A stretch of 64,000 nucleotides of DNA from an uncultured Aquitalea sp. (GTDB lineage Bacteria > Pseudomonadota > Gammaproteobacteria > Burkholderiales > Chromobacteriaceae). Positions 11,205-19,185 of the stretch are shown here, piece by piece. The number at the start of each line of letters is the position of its first letter. The first letter of the stretch is position 1. The stretch spans positions 1 to 64,000 of the forward strand of contig NZ_CAMFLA010000005.1 of assembly GCF_945957525.1 (NCBI RefSeq). Reading direction: 5' to 3'. Both the position numbers and the translations under genes were made by a program. Under the pieces are notes generated by a model. That model made no database searches. It had not been told where the DNA came from and worked only from the letters and a program-made list of their open reading frames with translations.

Positions 11205-12614
11205 CTAGCCCCCGGTAGGGGGGAACATCACCCGCACTGTCAGGCCGCCGCCTCGGGTTGGCCGAAGCGACACTTCCGCGCCATGCAGCCGCGCAATCTC
11301 GCGCACAATGGCTAAGCCCAGCCCGGTGCCGGCCACGGTATTGCCGCGTAAGCGGTAGAAGCGCTGGAATACTTTTTCCCGCTCTTCTGGCGGAATGCCC
11401 GGGCCGTTGTCTTCCACCTCCAACCAGGGGCAGTCGTCGCATCCCACTCGCACCGTGACTTGAGCGCCGTCGCGCCCGCCGGCGTAACGGATGGCGTTGT
11501 CCACAAGATTGCCCGCCAGCTCCTGCAGCAGCATGGGATGCCCTTCGATCAGGCAGGGTGCGGCGGCGGTACTGTCGTCAAAACCCAGATCCACTTGCCG
11601 TTGATGCGCCACCACCGCCCATTCCAGTGCGCCGTCGCGCGCCAGCGCCGGCAGGTCGACGCTTTCCAGCGTGACCGAGTGCCCGCTGTCCGGCTCCAGT
11701 CGCGAAAGCGACAGTAATTGTTCCACGCCGTGGGAGGCCTGTTTCAGCGTGGCTAGTGCCAGCGACTGCTGCTTGCGGCGCTGTGCCGGGTCGGTTTCGC
11801 GCTGGGCCAGCTCCAGTTGGGCCTGCATCACCGCCAGCGGTGTTTTCAATTGATGCGCGGCGTCGGCGAAGAAGCGCCGCCTCGCAGCCAGCATGCGCTG
11901 CAGGCGGCTGGTGTATTGATTGAAGCCCGCCACCAGCGGACGGATTTCGCGCGGCAGCGCGCCGGCGTCCAGTGGGGAGAGGTCGTCTTCGCCGCGTTCC
12001 GCCATCCGTTGCGACAGGCCGTGCAGCGGCCGCAGGGCGAAGGTGATGCCGACCAGTACGATGGCGAGCATGCACGCCACCAGCAAGCCCTCCTGCCGCA
12101 AGGCGCCCAGCAGGATGCCCTGGGCCAGTTGATGACGCGATTCCGGCGTTTCCGCCACCAGCACCCACACGCGGGCCGAGCCCAGCGTGAGAATGTCGCG
12201 CGCCAGGCAGGGCAGGGCCACCAGCCGCAGGGCTTCATCGCGGTAGCGGATATCGTAGAAGCGGGCTTGCGGTTTGGCCGGCCAGTCGGCGTTTGGCAGC
12301 GGCAAGTCTTCGTAACCGGTCAGTTGCTTGCCGTCCGCCTGCAGCACGCGGTAAAACACTCGGCCATTGGCGTTGCTCTCGAACATCTCCAAGGCAAAGT
12401 AAGGGATATCCACCTCCACGCCGCCCTGCCGCAGTGTGACGCCCTCGGCGATGGCGCGCGCAGAGGTGGCCAGCATGCGGTCGAAGGCGGCGTCTGCGGC
12501 CTGTCTTGCCCGGTGATAGGTGAGCCAGGCATCCAGCGCCAGCAGACTGAGCAGTGGCGCCAGCAGCCAGATCACCAGCCGGCGTCGCAGGCTGCTGGAC
12601 CGCAGTGCGCTCAC
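11205..12614 (-). CDS. TctE-like sensor histidine kinase
   Basis: A 469-residue inner-membrane kinase. TM1 is near residues 13-35 and TM2 near 165-190, enclosing a periplasmic sensor of the 2CSK/TctE type. HAMP follows, then the phosphoacceptor His254 in DAAHQLKTPL, and a HATPase domain with NLVDNAIRYAG, VEDNGPGIPPEE and GTGLGLAIVREI. It starts at GTG 12614, overlapping the regulator's stop as GTGA, so the pair is translationally coupled. The ligand is probably related to the cargo of the divergent ABC importer (inference). A GTTGGCCGAAG copy lies near its 3' end (11257), coding Leu-Arg-Pro-Thr on the minus strand. Confidence 0.92.
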   Translation of the reverse strand: MSALRSSSLRRRLVIWLLAPLLSLLALDAWLTYHRARQAADAAFDRMLATSARAIAEGVTLRQGGVEVDIPYFALEMFESNANGRVFYRVLQADGKQLTGYEDLPLPNADWPAKPQARFYDIRYRDEALRLVALPCLARDILTLGSARVWVLVAETPESRHQLAQGILLGALRQEGLLVACMLAIVLVGITFALRPLHGLSQRMAERGEDDLSPLDAGALPREIRPLVAGFNQYTSRLQRMLAARRRFFADAAHQLKTPLAVMQAQLELAQRETDPAQRRKQQSLALATLKQASHGVEQLLSLSRLEPDSGHSVTLESVDLPALARDGALEWAVVAHQRQVDLGFDDSTAAAPCLIEGHPMLLQELAGNLVDNAIRYAGGRDGAQVTVRVGCDDCPWLEVEDNGPGIPPEEREKVFQRFYRLRGNTVAGTGLGLAIVREIARLHGAEVSLRPTRGGGLTVRVMFPPTGG

Positions 12615-13279
12615 TCGCCGGCCTCCAGCAGATAGCCCAGCCCGCGAAGGGTGACGATGGCTACCGGGCTGCCGGCCAGTTTCTTGCGCAGCCGGTGCAC
12701 GTAGATTTCGATGGCGTCAGCGCTGCCGCTTTCATTGAGGCCCATGATTTTCTCCATCAGCATGTCCTTGCTGATGGCGCGACCACTGCGCAGGATGAGG
12801 ATTTCCAGCACGGCGTGTTCGCGCGGCGTCAGTGCCAGCGTCTTGCCGGCCAGGGTGAACTGGCGGGCCAGAGAGTCGTAGGCGAGCTGGCCGCACTGTA
12901 CCTGTGCCTGTTCTTGTCCTTGGCTGCGACGGATCAGCGCGCGCACGCGGGCTTCCAGTTCCGCCAGTTCGAAAGGCTTGGCCAGATAGTCGTCTGCGCC
13001 CAGATCCAGCCCCTTTACACGGTCTTCCACCGAACCGTGAGCGGTGAGAATCAGCACCGGTACCCGGTTGCGGCGAGCGCGCAGGCGGCGCAGCACTTCC
13101 CAGCCGTCCAGCCGCGGCAGCGCCAGGTCCAGAATCACCAGCGCGTAATCCTGGGTGCGCAGCACATGGTCGGCGGCCGCGCCGTCCAGCATCGCGTCGG
13201 GGGTGAAACCGGCCTGACGCAGGGCATGGGACAGCGAGTCGGCGAGGGCCGGATTGTCTTCCACCAGAAGGATGCGCAT
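12611..13279 (-). CDS. TctD-like OmpR-family response regulator
   Basis: A 222-residue regulator: receiver domain 1-115 with acidic pocket ED (7-8), phospho-accepting Asp51 in VILDLALPRLDGW and YLAKPF for the conserved lysine. A winged-helix DNA-binding domain occupies about 125-220 (LTPREHAVLEILILRSGR, YVHRLRKKL). ATG 13279 begins exactly at the receiver (MRILLVED); an upstream extension of the frame is ignored. It is encoded head-to-head with the ABC importer at 13401 across 121 bp, the usual layout for a system controlling a divergent transporter. Confidence 0.93.
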   Translation of the reverse strand: MRILLVEDNPALADSLSHALRQAGFTPDAMLDGAAADHVLRTQDYALVILDLALPRLDGWEVLRRLRARRNRVPVLILTAHGSVEDRVKGLDLGADDYLAKPFELAELEARVRALIRRSQGQEQAQVQCGQLAYDSLARQFTLAGKTLALTPREHAVLEILILRSGRAISKDMLMEKIMGLNESGSADAIEIYVHRLRKKLAGSPVAIVTLRGLGYLLEAGE

Positions 13280-13354
13280 GGTAACTGAAAGCGAGTTGAA
13301 AGCTTCACTCTTTACCATGCCTCGCATACCGGTGCCAACAGAGCGTCGGAGCGA

Positions 13355-13374
13355 GGCCGCCCGTCCGGGCGGCC
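13355..13374. promoter_or_regulatory. inverted repeat upstream of the ABC importer
   Basis: GGCCGCCCG and CGGGCGGCC form a 9-bp perfect dyad with a two-base centre, 27 bp before the importer's first ATG. It could be an mRNA leader hairpin or an operator for the adjacent response regulator; sequence alone does not decide. Confidence 0.4.
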
Positions 13375-13400
13375 GTGAGAAAATATGAGGAGATTCAGCA

Positions 13401-14498
13401 ATGAAAGCATTCGGCAAACTGGCGTTCGCCGCTTTTACTCTCAGCGCCTCGGCTGCCGCCTTGGCCGCGTCCGCGCCGGCCGGTTATCCCGCTGGTTATC
13501 AAAGCCTGGTGGACGGCGCGGTGAAGGAAGGCAAGCTGGTGATCTATTCCACTACCGACAGCGCGGCCGCCCGGCCGTTGATCAAGGACTTCGAGGCCTT
13601 GTATCCCGGGGTGAAGGTGGAATACAACGACATGAACAGCACCGAAATCTATAACCGGTTTCTCAGCGAAAACGCCGCCGGCAGCACCAGCGCCGACGTG
13701 GTGTGGAGCTCGGCGATGGATTTGCAGGTGAAATTCGTCAATGACGGCTTCGCCGCCAGTTACGCTTCGCCCGAAGTACCGGCTATTCCCACCTGGGCGC
13801 ATTACCAGCAGCAGGCTTACGGCACCACTTACGAACCACTGGCCATCGTTTACAACAAGCGCCTGATCAATGCCAAGGAAGTGCCGCAGAACCGCGCCGA
13901 GCTAATCCGCCTGCTGAAGTCCGATCCGGCCCGCTTCAAAGGCAAGGTCACCACTTACGATATCGAGAAATCCGGCGTCGGCTTCAACTATCTCACTCAG
14001 GATTTCCGCGTCAGCGGCAATGCCATCTGGGATCTGGTCAGCACGCTGGGCCAGTCCGGCGCCAAGTTGCAGACCTCCACCGGCGCGATGATGGAGCGGA
14101 TTTCCTCGGGCGAGAATCTGATCGGCTACAACATTCTCGGCTCCTACGCTTTCGCCAAGGCCAAGAAGGATCCGTCCATCGCTTATGTCTACCCCAAGGA
14201 CTACACCCAGATCGTCAGCCGGCTGGTGATCATCAACAAGAAGGCCCGCAGTCCCGGCGCGGCTCGCTTGTGGGTGGACTATCTGCTGTCCAAGCGGGGA
14301 CAGACCATTCTCGCCAATCAGTCCGATCTCTTTTCCATCCGCGCCGACGTCAGCGGGGAAACGTCCATGAGCGGGCTGACGCGCCAGTTGGGCAATGCGG
14401 CCCGTCCGATCCAGGTGGGCAGCGGCCTGCTGGTGTATCTGGATCAGGCCAAGCGACTGGAATTCATGCGCAACTGGCAGAAGTCCCTGCGCAACTGA
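13401..14498 (+). CDS. AfuA/FbpA-like ABC transporter substrate-binding protein
   Basis: A 365-residue periplasmic binding protein, signal peptide about 1-22 (KLAFAAFTLSASAAALAAS). GKLVIYSTTDSAAARPLIKD and YNDMNSTEIYNRFLSEN are typical of the family that includes ferric-iron binders and the sugar-phosphate binder AfuA. I do not see a clear tyrosine pair for iron. Together with its kinase/regulator partner this favours a phosphorylated organic ligand over iron (inference from described AfuABC systems). Its ribosome site is GAGGAG before ATG 13401. A group of hairpins separates it from its permease gene. Confidence 0.88.
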   Translation: MKAFGKLAFAAFTLSASAAALAASAPAGYPAGYQSLVDGAVKEGKLVIYSTTDSAAARPLIKDFEALYPGVKVEYNDMNSTEIYNRFLSENAAGSTSADVVWSSAMDLQVKFVNDGFAASYASPEVPAIPTWAHYQQQAYGTTYEPLAIVYNKRLINAKEVPQNRAELIRLLKSDPARFKGKVTTYDIEKSGVGFNYLTQDFRVSGNAIWDLVSTLGQSGAKLQTSTGAMMERISSGENLIGYNILGSYAFAKAKKDPSIAYVYPKDYTQIVSRLVIINKKARSPGAARLWVDYLLSKRGQTILANQSDLFSIRADVSGETSMSGLTRQLGNAARPIQVGSGLLVYLDQAKRLEFMRNWQKSLRN

Positions 14499-14508
14499 TG
14501 AGTCGGAC

Positions 14509-14613
14509 GCCGCCGCCTTGCGCGGCGGTTGTCGGGCCATGTCTCAGCCCCGGCGGCAGCCTGCCGCCATGTCGGGCCGTTTCCTGAATCCCCTGCCGGG
14601 CGGTGCGCCGCCC
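14509..14613 (+). repeat. three consecutive GC-rich hairpins between binding protein and permease
   Basis: Hairpins lie at about 14510-14528 (CCGCCGC/GCGGCGG type), 14552-14568 (GGCGGCA/TGCCGCC) and 14598-14613 (GGGCGG/CCGCCC). The word GTCGGGCC occurs twice between them. Such structures between a binding-protein gene and its permease often protect the 3' end of the first cistron, so that more binding protein is made than membrane protein. That role is inferred. Confidence 0.55.
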
Positions 14614-14655
14614 GCATGACGCCGGCCCGCGCTTGCTCGCCGGCAAGGAGTTCTC

Positions 14656-16404
14656 ATGTCCAATTCAGCCGTTTCTTCGTCGGCGTCCCGGCCGCGCGAT
14701 GCGGCAACCAGATGCGCTCCGCGCCTTGGCTTGGGCCAAGCTTTGCGTTGGCTGGTGATTGCCGTCGTGTGCGTGGTGGTGCTGGCGCCGCTGTCGCTGG
14801 TGCTGTACCAAAGCTTGCTCTCAGCGCCTTTTTTCATGCAGGACAAAGCCTTGGGACTGGATGCCTATCGTTTTGTCTTCGAAGACCCGGATTTCTGGCA
14901 GTCGTTGTACAACTCGCTGGCCATTGCCGGCGGCATGGTGCTGATCGCCGTGCCGCTGGGCGGCGTGCTGGCTTTCCTGATGGTGCGCACCGACCTGCCG
15001 GGTCGCCGCTGGATAGAGCCCCTGCTGCTGACGCCGGTGTTCGTCTCGCCGATGGTGCTGGCTTTCGGCTATGTGGTGGCGGCCGGGCCGGTAGGGTTTT
15101 ATTCGCAGTGGTTCAAGGCCTTGTTCGGACTGGATGCCGTGCCGTGGAATATCTACTCGCTCACCAGCATCGCTGTCATTGCCGGCCTGACGCATGTGCC
15201 GCATATCTATCTTTACGCCTCGGCCGCTTTGCGCAATCTGGGTTCGGACGTGGAGGAGGCCGCCCGCATTGCAGGCGCCAGCCCTTTCCGTGTGGCGCGC
15301 GATGTCAGCTTGCCGATGGTAATGCCGTCCATGCTGTTTTCCGGTGTGTTGGTGCTGTTTCTCGGTTTCGAGATCTTCGGCCTGCCGCTGGTGCTGGGCG
15401 ATCCGGAAGGCCATCTGGTGCTGGCTACCTATCTGTACAAGCTCACCAACAAGCTGGGCATCCCGTCTTATCACCTGATGGCGGCGGTGGCGGTATGCCT
15501 GATCGCCATCACTTTCCCGCTGGTTCTGGCGCAGCGCGCCTTGCTCAAGCGCGCCAACCGCTTTGTCACCGTCAAGGGCAAGGCGGGCCGGCAGCATGCG
15601 CTGTCCTTGGGGCCGTGGCGCTGGTTGGCGCTGGCCATCGTTGGTCTGTGGCTGTTGCTGACCGTGGCCTTGCCGATTTCCGGCATCGCGCTGCGCTCGG
15701 TGGTGAGTCACTGGGGCGAGGGAGTGACCCTGACGGACAGCCTGACGCTGGATCACTTCCGCATGGTGCTGGAGGAGGACAATCTGGTGCGCGCCATTCT
15801 CAATACCCTGGGAGTGGGCGTGATCGGCGGTGCGCTGGCGGTGGGCTTTTATACGCTGGTGGGGTTTGCCGGCCATCGGCGGCATGATTTCGCCAGCCGT
15901 CTGATCGACTATCTGGTGCTGTTGCCGCGCGCGGTGCCGGGCATCCTTGCGGGCCTCGCCTTTCTGTGGGTATTCCTGTTTGTGCCCGGTCTGCAGGACG
16001 TAAAAAGCTCGATGTTTTCAATCTGGATTGCCTACACCGTGGTGTGGCTGGCCTACGGCATGCGGCTGGTGCAAAGCGCGCTGCTGCAAGTGGGGCCGGA
16101 ACTGGAAGAGGCTGCGCGCAGCGTGGGGGCCAGCCGCGCCCGCGCCAGTCTGGATGTGACCCTGCCGCTGATCCGCTTCGGGCTGATCTCCAGCTGGTTG
16201 CTGATCTTCATGATTTTCGAGCGCGAATACTCGACGGCGGTGTACCTGCTGTCGCCCGGCACCGAGGTGATCGGTTCGCTGCTGGTGTCGCTGTGGGCCA
16301 CCGGCGCGGTGGATGCCGTCGCCGCGCTGTCCGTCATCAATATCCTCATGGTGGGCGTCGGTCTCGCCGTGGCTTTGCGTCTGGGAGTGAAACTGCATGA
16401 CTAA
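14656..16404 (+). CDS. ABC transporter permease, fused FbpB/AfuB-like double permease
   Basis: A 582-residue inner-membrane protein with about 12 transmembrane helices in two BPD_transp_1 halves. Each half has its own EAA loop that docks on the ATPase: EEAARIAGASPFRVARD in the first, EEAARSVGASRARASLD in the second. Fusion of the two permease halves is normal for this transporter family. ATG 14656 has AAGGAG nine bases upstream. Its last eight bases overlap the start of the ATPase gene, showing translational coupling. Confidence 0.92.
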   Translation: MSNSAVSSSASRPRDAATRCAPRLGLGQALRWLVIAVVCVVVLAPLSLVLYQSLLSAPFFMQDKALGLDAYRFVFEDPDFWQSLYNSLAIAGGMVLIAVPLGGVLAFLMVRTDLPGRRWIEPLLLTPVFVSPMVLAFGYVVAAGPVGFYSQWFKALFGLDAVPWNIYSLTSIAVIAGLTHVPHIYLYASAALRNLGSDVEEAARIAGASPFRVARDVSLPMVMPSMLFSGVLVLFLGFEIFGLPLVLGDPEGHLVLATYLYKLTNKLGIPSYHLMAAVAVCLIAITFPLVLAQRALLKRANRFVTVKGKAGRQHALSLGPWRWLALAIVGLWLLLTVALPISGIALRSVVSHWGEGVTLTDSLTLDHFRMVLEEDNLVRAILNTLGVGVIGGALAVGFYTLVGFAGHRRHDFASRLIDYLVLLPRAVPGILAGLAFLWVFLFVPGLQDVKSSMFSIWIAYTVVWLAYGMRLVQSALLQVGPELEEAARSVGASRARASLDVTLPLIRFGLISSWLLIFMIFEREYSTAVYLLSPGTEVIGSLLVSLWATGAVDAVAALSVINILMVGVGLAVALRLGVKLHD

Positions 16405-17464
16405 GCTTGTCGTCGACCAACTGCAATTGAGCTATGACAGCACGCCGATTCTCAAAGGCGTTTCGTTTGAACTGGCCGCCGGGCAAGTCGTGTCTTTGCT
16501 GGGTGCCTCCGGCAGTGGCAAGACCACGCTGCTGCGGGCCATCGCCGGGCTGGAATCGCCGTCAGCCGGCCGCATCCTGCTGGACGGACAGCCGCTGTAC
16601 GATGCTTCGGCCAACTTCAATTTGCCCGTGGAACACCGCTCGCTGGGCCTGGTATTCCAGTCTTACGCGCTGTGGCCGCATCGCACTGTGGCGCAAAACG
16701 TGGGCTACGGCTTGCAGTTGCGCAAGACGGGCAAGGCTGAAATCCGCGAACGAGTGCAGCAGGTGTTGGACCAGCTGGGTCTGGGCGCGCTGGCCGAGCG
16801 CTACCCCTATCAGCTGTCTGGCGGCCAGCAGCAGCGGGTCGCCATTGCGCGGGCGCTGGTGTACAACCCGCCGGTGATCCTGCTGGACGAGCCCCTGTCC
16901 AATCTGGACGCCAAGCTGCGGGAAGAGGCCCGCGCCTGGCTGCGCGAGCTGATTGTGTCGCTCAACCTGTCCGCCTTGTGCGTCACGCATGACCAGAGCG
17001 AAGCCATGGCCATGTCCGATCGCATTCTTTTGCTGCGCAACGGCCGCATCGAACAGGCCGGCGCGCCGGCCGAGCTGTATGGCTCTCCGGTCAGTCTGTA
17101 CGCCGCCGAGTTCATGGGCGCCAATAACCGGCTGCAGGCCCGGGTTGGCCGAAGAGAAGGCGACAAGGTGCTGCTGCAGGGCGAAGGCTGGCAGGTGGCC
17201 GGCCAGGCCCGGGGGGCGTTGAGCGAAGGCGGCCATGCCGATGTGGTGGTGCGGCTGGAAAAACTGCGCGTGCTGGATGCGCCCGCCGACAACGCCATCC
17301 GCGCACGACTGGTCACGTCCATGTATCTGGGCGACCGCTGGGAGTATCTGTTCCACCAGGGGGATTTGCGCCTGCGCGCCTACGGGGCAGAAGCGCGCGC
17401 GCCGGGAGATTACTGGGTGGCGTTTCCGCCCGGTGACACCTGGGCGTTTGCCGCCGAGGCGTAA
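16397..17464 (+). CDS. ABC transporter ATP-binding protein, FbpC/AfuC-like
   Basis: A 355-residue ATPase: Walker A GASGSGKTT at 36-44, Q-loop in LGLVFQSYALWPH, signature LSGGQQQRVAIARAL near 140, Walker B VILLDEPLSNLD near 160 and the switch histidine in CVTHDQSEAM. The C-terminal third (about 240-355) is a TOBE-like regulatory region as in iron and sugar-phosphate importers. It holds two GTTGGCCGAAG words, one per strand (16605 minus, 17144 plus). It is the last gene of the importer operon. Confidence 0.93.
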   Translation: MTKLVVDQLQLSYDSTPILKGVSFELAAGQVVSLLGASGSGKTTLLRAIAGLESPSAGRILLDGQPLYDASANFNLPVEHRSLGLVFQSYALWPHRTVAQNVGYGLQLRKTGKAEIRERVQQVLDQLGLGALAERYPYQLSGGQQQRVAIARALVYNPPVILLDEPLSNLDAKLREEARAWLRELIVSLNLSALCVTHDQSEAMAMSDRILLLRNGRIEQAGAPAELYGSPVSLYAAEFMGANNRLQARVGRREGDKVLLQGEGWQVAGQARGALSEGGHADVVVRLEKLRVLDAPADNAIRARLVTSMYLGDRWEYLFHQGDLRLRAYGAEARAPGDYWVAFPPGDTWAFAAEA

Positions 17465-17470
17465 AGCATG

Positions 17471-17500
17471 AAAAAGGGCCTGCGTGAGCAGGCCCTTTTG
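17471..17500. terminator. bidirectional terminator between ABC operon and porin
   Basis: AAAAAGGGCCTGC, loop GTGA, GCAGGCCCTTTT. Runs of A on one side and T on the other let the same stem end the importer operon on + and the porin gene on -. Confidence 0.9.
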
Positions 17501-17524
17501 CTTGGCGCGAAATCAGCGCAAGGC

Positions 17525-18574
17525 TTAGAAGCTGTGAATCATGTTCACGCCGAAGGCCTTGATCTTGTTTTCGTCCGGGTTGGCCAGGTTGTAGCCGTCG
17601 TACTTCAGTTCGCCGTACTGCGCGCCCAGCGTGGTGCGCTTGGACAGGGCGTAGTCCACGCCGAGGATCCACTGCTTGTAGCCAGTGCCGTCGATGGAGT
17701 TGCCGTTGCGTTCCACGTCGTCACCTTGTGCGTAGGTGATCTTCGGAGTCAGTGCGCCGAAGCTGTAACCGGCGGTCAGTGCGTATTCCTTGGACTTGTA
17801 CTTGTCGTTGGAGGCGGCGCTGTTCGGATCGGTGTCGATGTTGCTCAGCATCGGCAGAGCGGTAACAGAGTAGTCGCCCTTGTTCTGCTGATAGCCCAGC
17901 GCCACGTACAGGTTGTTGGCGTTGTAGCCGGCTTCCAGACGATGCTTGTCGTTGGACGGGCCGTTGCTCAGCGCGGTTTCATGGGTGTAAGCGTACTTGC
18001 CGAAGAAGCCGCTGTTTTCATAGCTCAGACCCAGGTTGTAGGTCTCACGGTCTTTGGACTGGTTGCTCAGGTCTTCCTTGGTGCCGTACAGGAAGGCGCC
18101 CTTGAAGCCGCCGAAGTTGGCGGTGTCGATGCGCACGGCATTCTTGATGCGGGTGTCGTCACGGGTAAAGACGCCCAGGCCCAGTGCGTTGCTGTTGTAT
18201 TCCCAGTAGTCAACCTGAGCCATGTCGCTGTCCTGGAAGTTGGACAGGTTACCCATGCGCAGGGAGCCGTACGCGCTACCCAGACCGACGAAGCTTTCGC
18301 GGTTGGCGAAAGTGCCGCTGGAGGAGGTGCCGTCCTTGCCGGTGCCGTCGAGCGCGAAGCCGGTTTCCACCTGCCAGATGGCCTTCAGACCGTTGCCCAG
18401 GTCTTCAGTGCCCTTGAAGCCCAGACGGGAGCCCAGGTCGTCGACATTGGTCTTGTTGATGTTGCCGTTGTCTACGTTTTCAATGCCGCCCTTGAGGGTG
18501 CCGTAGATGGTGACATCGGCCATGGACACAGCCGGCAGACCTGCAACGGCCAGTGCGATCAGAGTTTTTTTCAT
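17525..18574 (-). CDS. neisserial-type general porin
   Basis: A 349-residue outer-membrane beta-barrel porin forming a trimeric diffusion channel. The signal peptide is 1-19 (MKKTLIALAVAGLPAVSMA), followed by DVTIYGTLKGGIE, the standard first strand of Gram-negative porins. FKGTEDLGNGLKAIWQVE is a family hallmark, and the chain ends in phenylalanine (MIHSF), the outer-membrane assembly signal. ATG 18574 with AAGGGA upstream is chosen; the frame's 17-residue extension is ignored. It is monocistronic, with the promoter proposed at 18612-18640. Confidence 0.95.
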   Translation of the reverse strand: MKKTLIALAVAGLPAVSMADVTIYGTLKGGIENVDNGNINKTNVDDLGSRLGFKGTEDLGNGLKAIWQVETGFALDGTGKDGTSSSGTFANRESFVGLGSAYGSLRMGNLSNFQDSDMAQVDYWEYNSNALGLGVFTRDDTRIKNAVRIDTANFGGFKGAFLYGTKEDLSNQSKDRETYNLGLSYENSGFFGKYAYTHETALSNGPSNDKHRLEAGYNANNLYVALGYQQNKGDYSVTALPMLSNIDTDPNSAASNDKYKSKEYALTAGYSFGALTPKITYAQGDDVERNGNSIDGTGYKQWILGVDYALSKRTTLGAQYGELKYDGYNLANPDENKIKAFGVNMIHSF

Positions 18575-18611
18575 GTTGCGTTCCCTTGCGAGTTTATTAG
18601 AAAGCAAACAA

Positions 18612-18640
18612 ATGCTATCTAACATGTTTCATTCTTGCAA
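18612..18640 (-). promoter_or_regulatory. candidate porin promoter
   Basis: On the minus strand TTGCAA (18640-18635) and TAGCAT (18617-18612) are 17 bases apart. The -35 lies in a small palindrome, CTTGCA-AC-TGCAAG (18634-18647), which could serve as an operator. Confidence 0.4.
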
Positions 18641-18754
18641 CTGCAAGCACTATGTGTTGTATTTTAGCAATCAGTAATGTTGCTTAGTTTCAACACTGTT
18701 GTAGCACTGACTACATCTGTTTTGGAAAGTTTCCACGTAATTTTTAATTTTTAT

Positions 18755-18783
18755 GAAAAAAAACGCCCTCTCGGGGAGGGCGT
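18755..18783 (-). terminator. strong orphan intrinsic terminator on the minus strand
   Basis: Read on the minus strand: ACGCCCTC, loop, GAGGGCGT, then eight Ts. No minus-strand protein gene ends here: the next one upstream, the BLUF gene, stops at 20518 behind its own terminator. It therefore implies an unannotated minus-strand transcript. Confidence 0.8.
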
Positions 18784-18900
18784 AAAGAGAGTGACTTGAA
18801 GGTGCAGTACTGCAGCGATGAACAGCAATACGTACAAATTGCAATTTAAAAGAAAGTGGTAGCTATGTAAAGTTGTAATGGTGGGCGAAGTGTTGCATTG
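18755..18900 (-). ncRNA. candidate small RNA (3' end defined by terminator)
   Basis: The strong terminator at 18755-18783 needs a transcript coming from the right. The 18784-18900 stretch is AT-richer than its neighbours and has no convincing coding frame. I could not find a clear minus-strand promoter, so the 5' end is a guess. The position between a porin and metY recalls porin-regulating small RNAs, but no target pairing has been tested. Confidence 0.3.
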
Positions 18901-19185
18901 TGTTGCGGCTAGGCCGAGGGGCGTCAGGCTTGGGCGCTCCTGGTGGGCCAATGATAGGCTCGGGCTTGGAACGATTAACAAAACCACGGAGAGGCCTTGA
19001 GTTAGGACACGCCGATGCAGGCGGTGCGCGCAGTGCGACCAGGTGGCGCAACGCAGGATCGAGGATCCGCTTGGCGGGTCTTATCGCAATCGTCGATAAG
19101 CAAACCATGACAACATGCTTGGCAGGGTCTTTGACGGCGGGTAAGGTGGGGTGTTTCGGGACGAGAACTCTACAAAGGAGAAAAC
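18901..19185 (+). promoter_or_regulatory. long non-coding leader/upstream region of metY
   Basis: There is no convincing gene here. It contains GCAGGATCGAGGATCCGC (19053-19070) and an inverted repeat CTTATCG...CGATAAG (19080-19100). I compared it by eye with SAM and SAH riboswitch motifs and found no match. The ribosome site AAGGAG lies just before ATG 19186. Methionine or sulfur control is expected but not shown. Confidence 0.35.

Noticed and set aside
17468-18622. 384-residue plus-strand frame opposite the porin
   Set aside because: The porin on the other strand has a signal peptide, barrel motifs and a C-terminal Phe; this frame has none.
18901-19185. SAM or SAH riboswitch upstream of metY
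   Set aside because: Compared by eye with the conserved cores; no match found.
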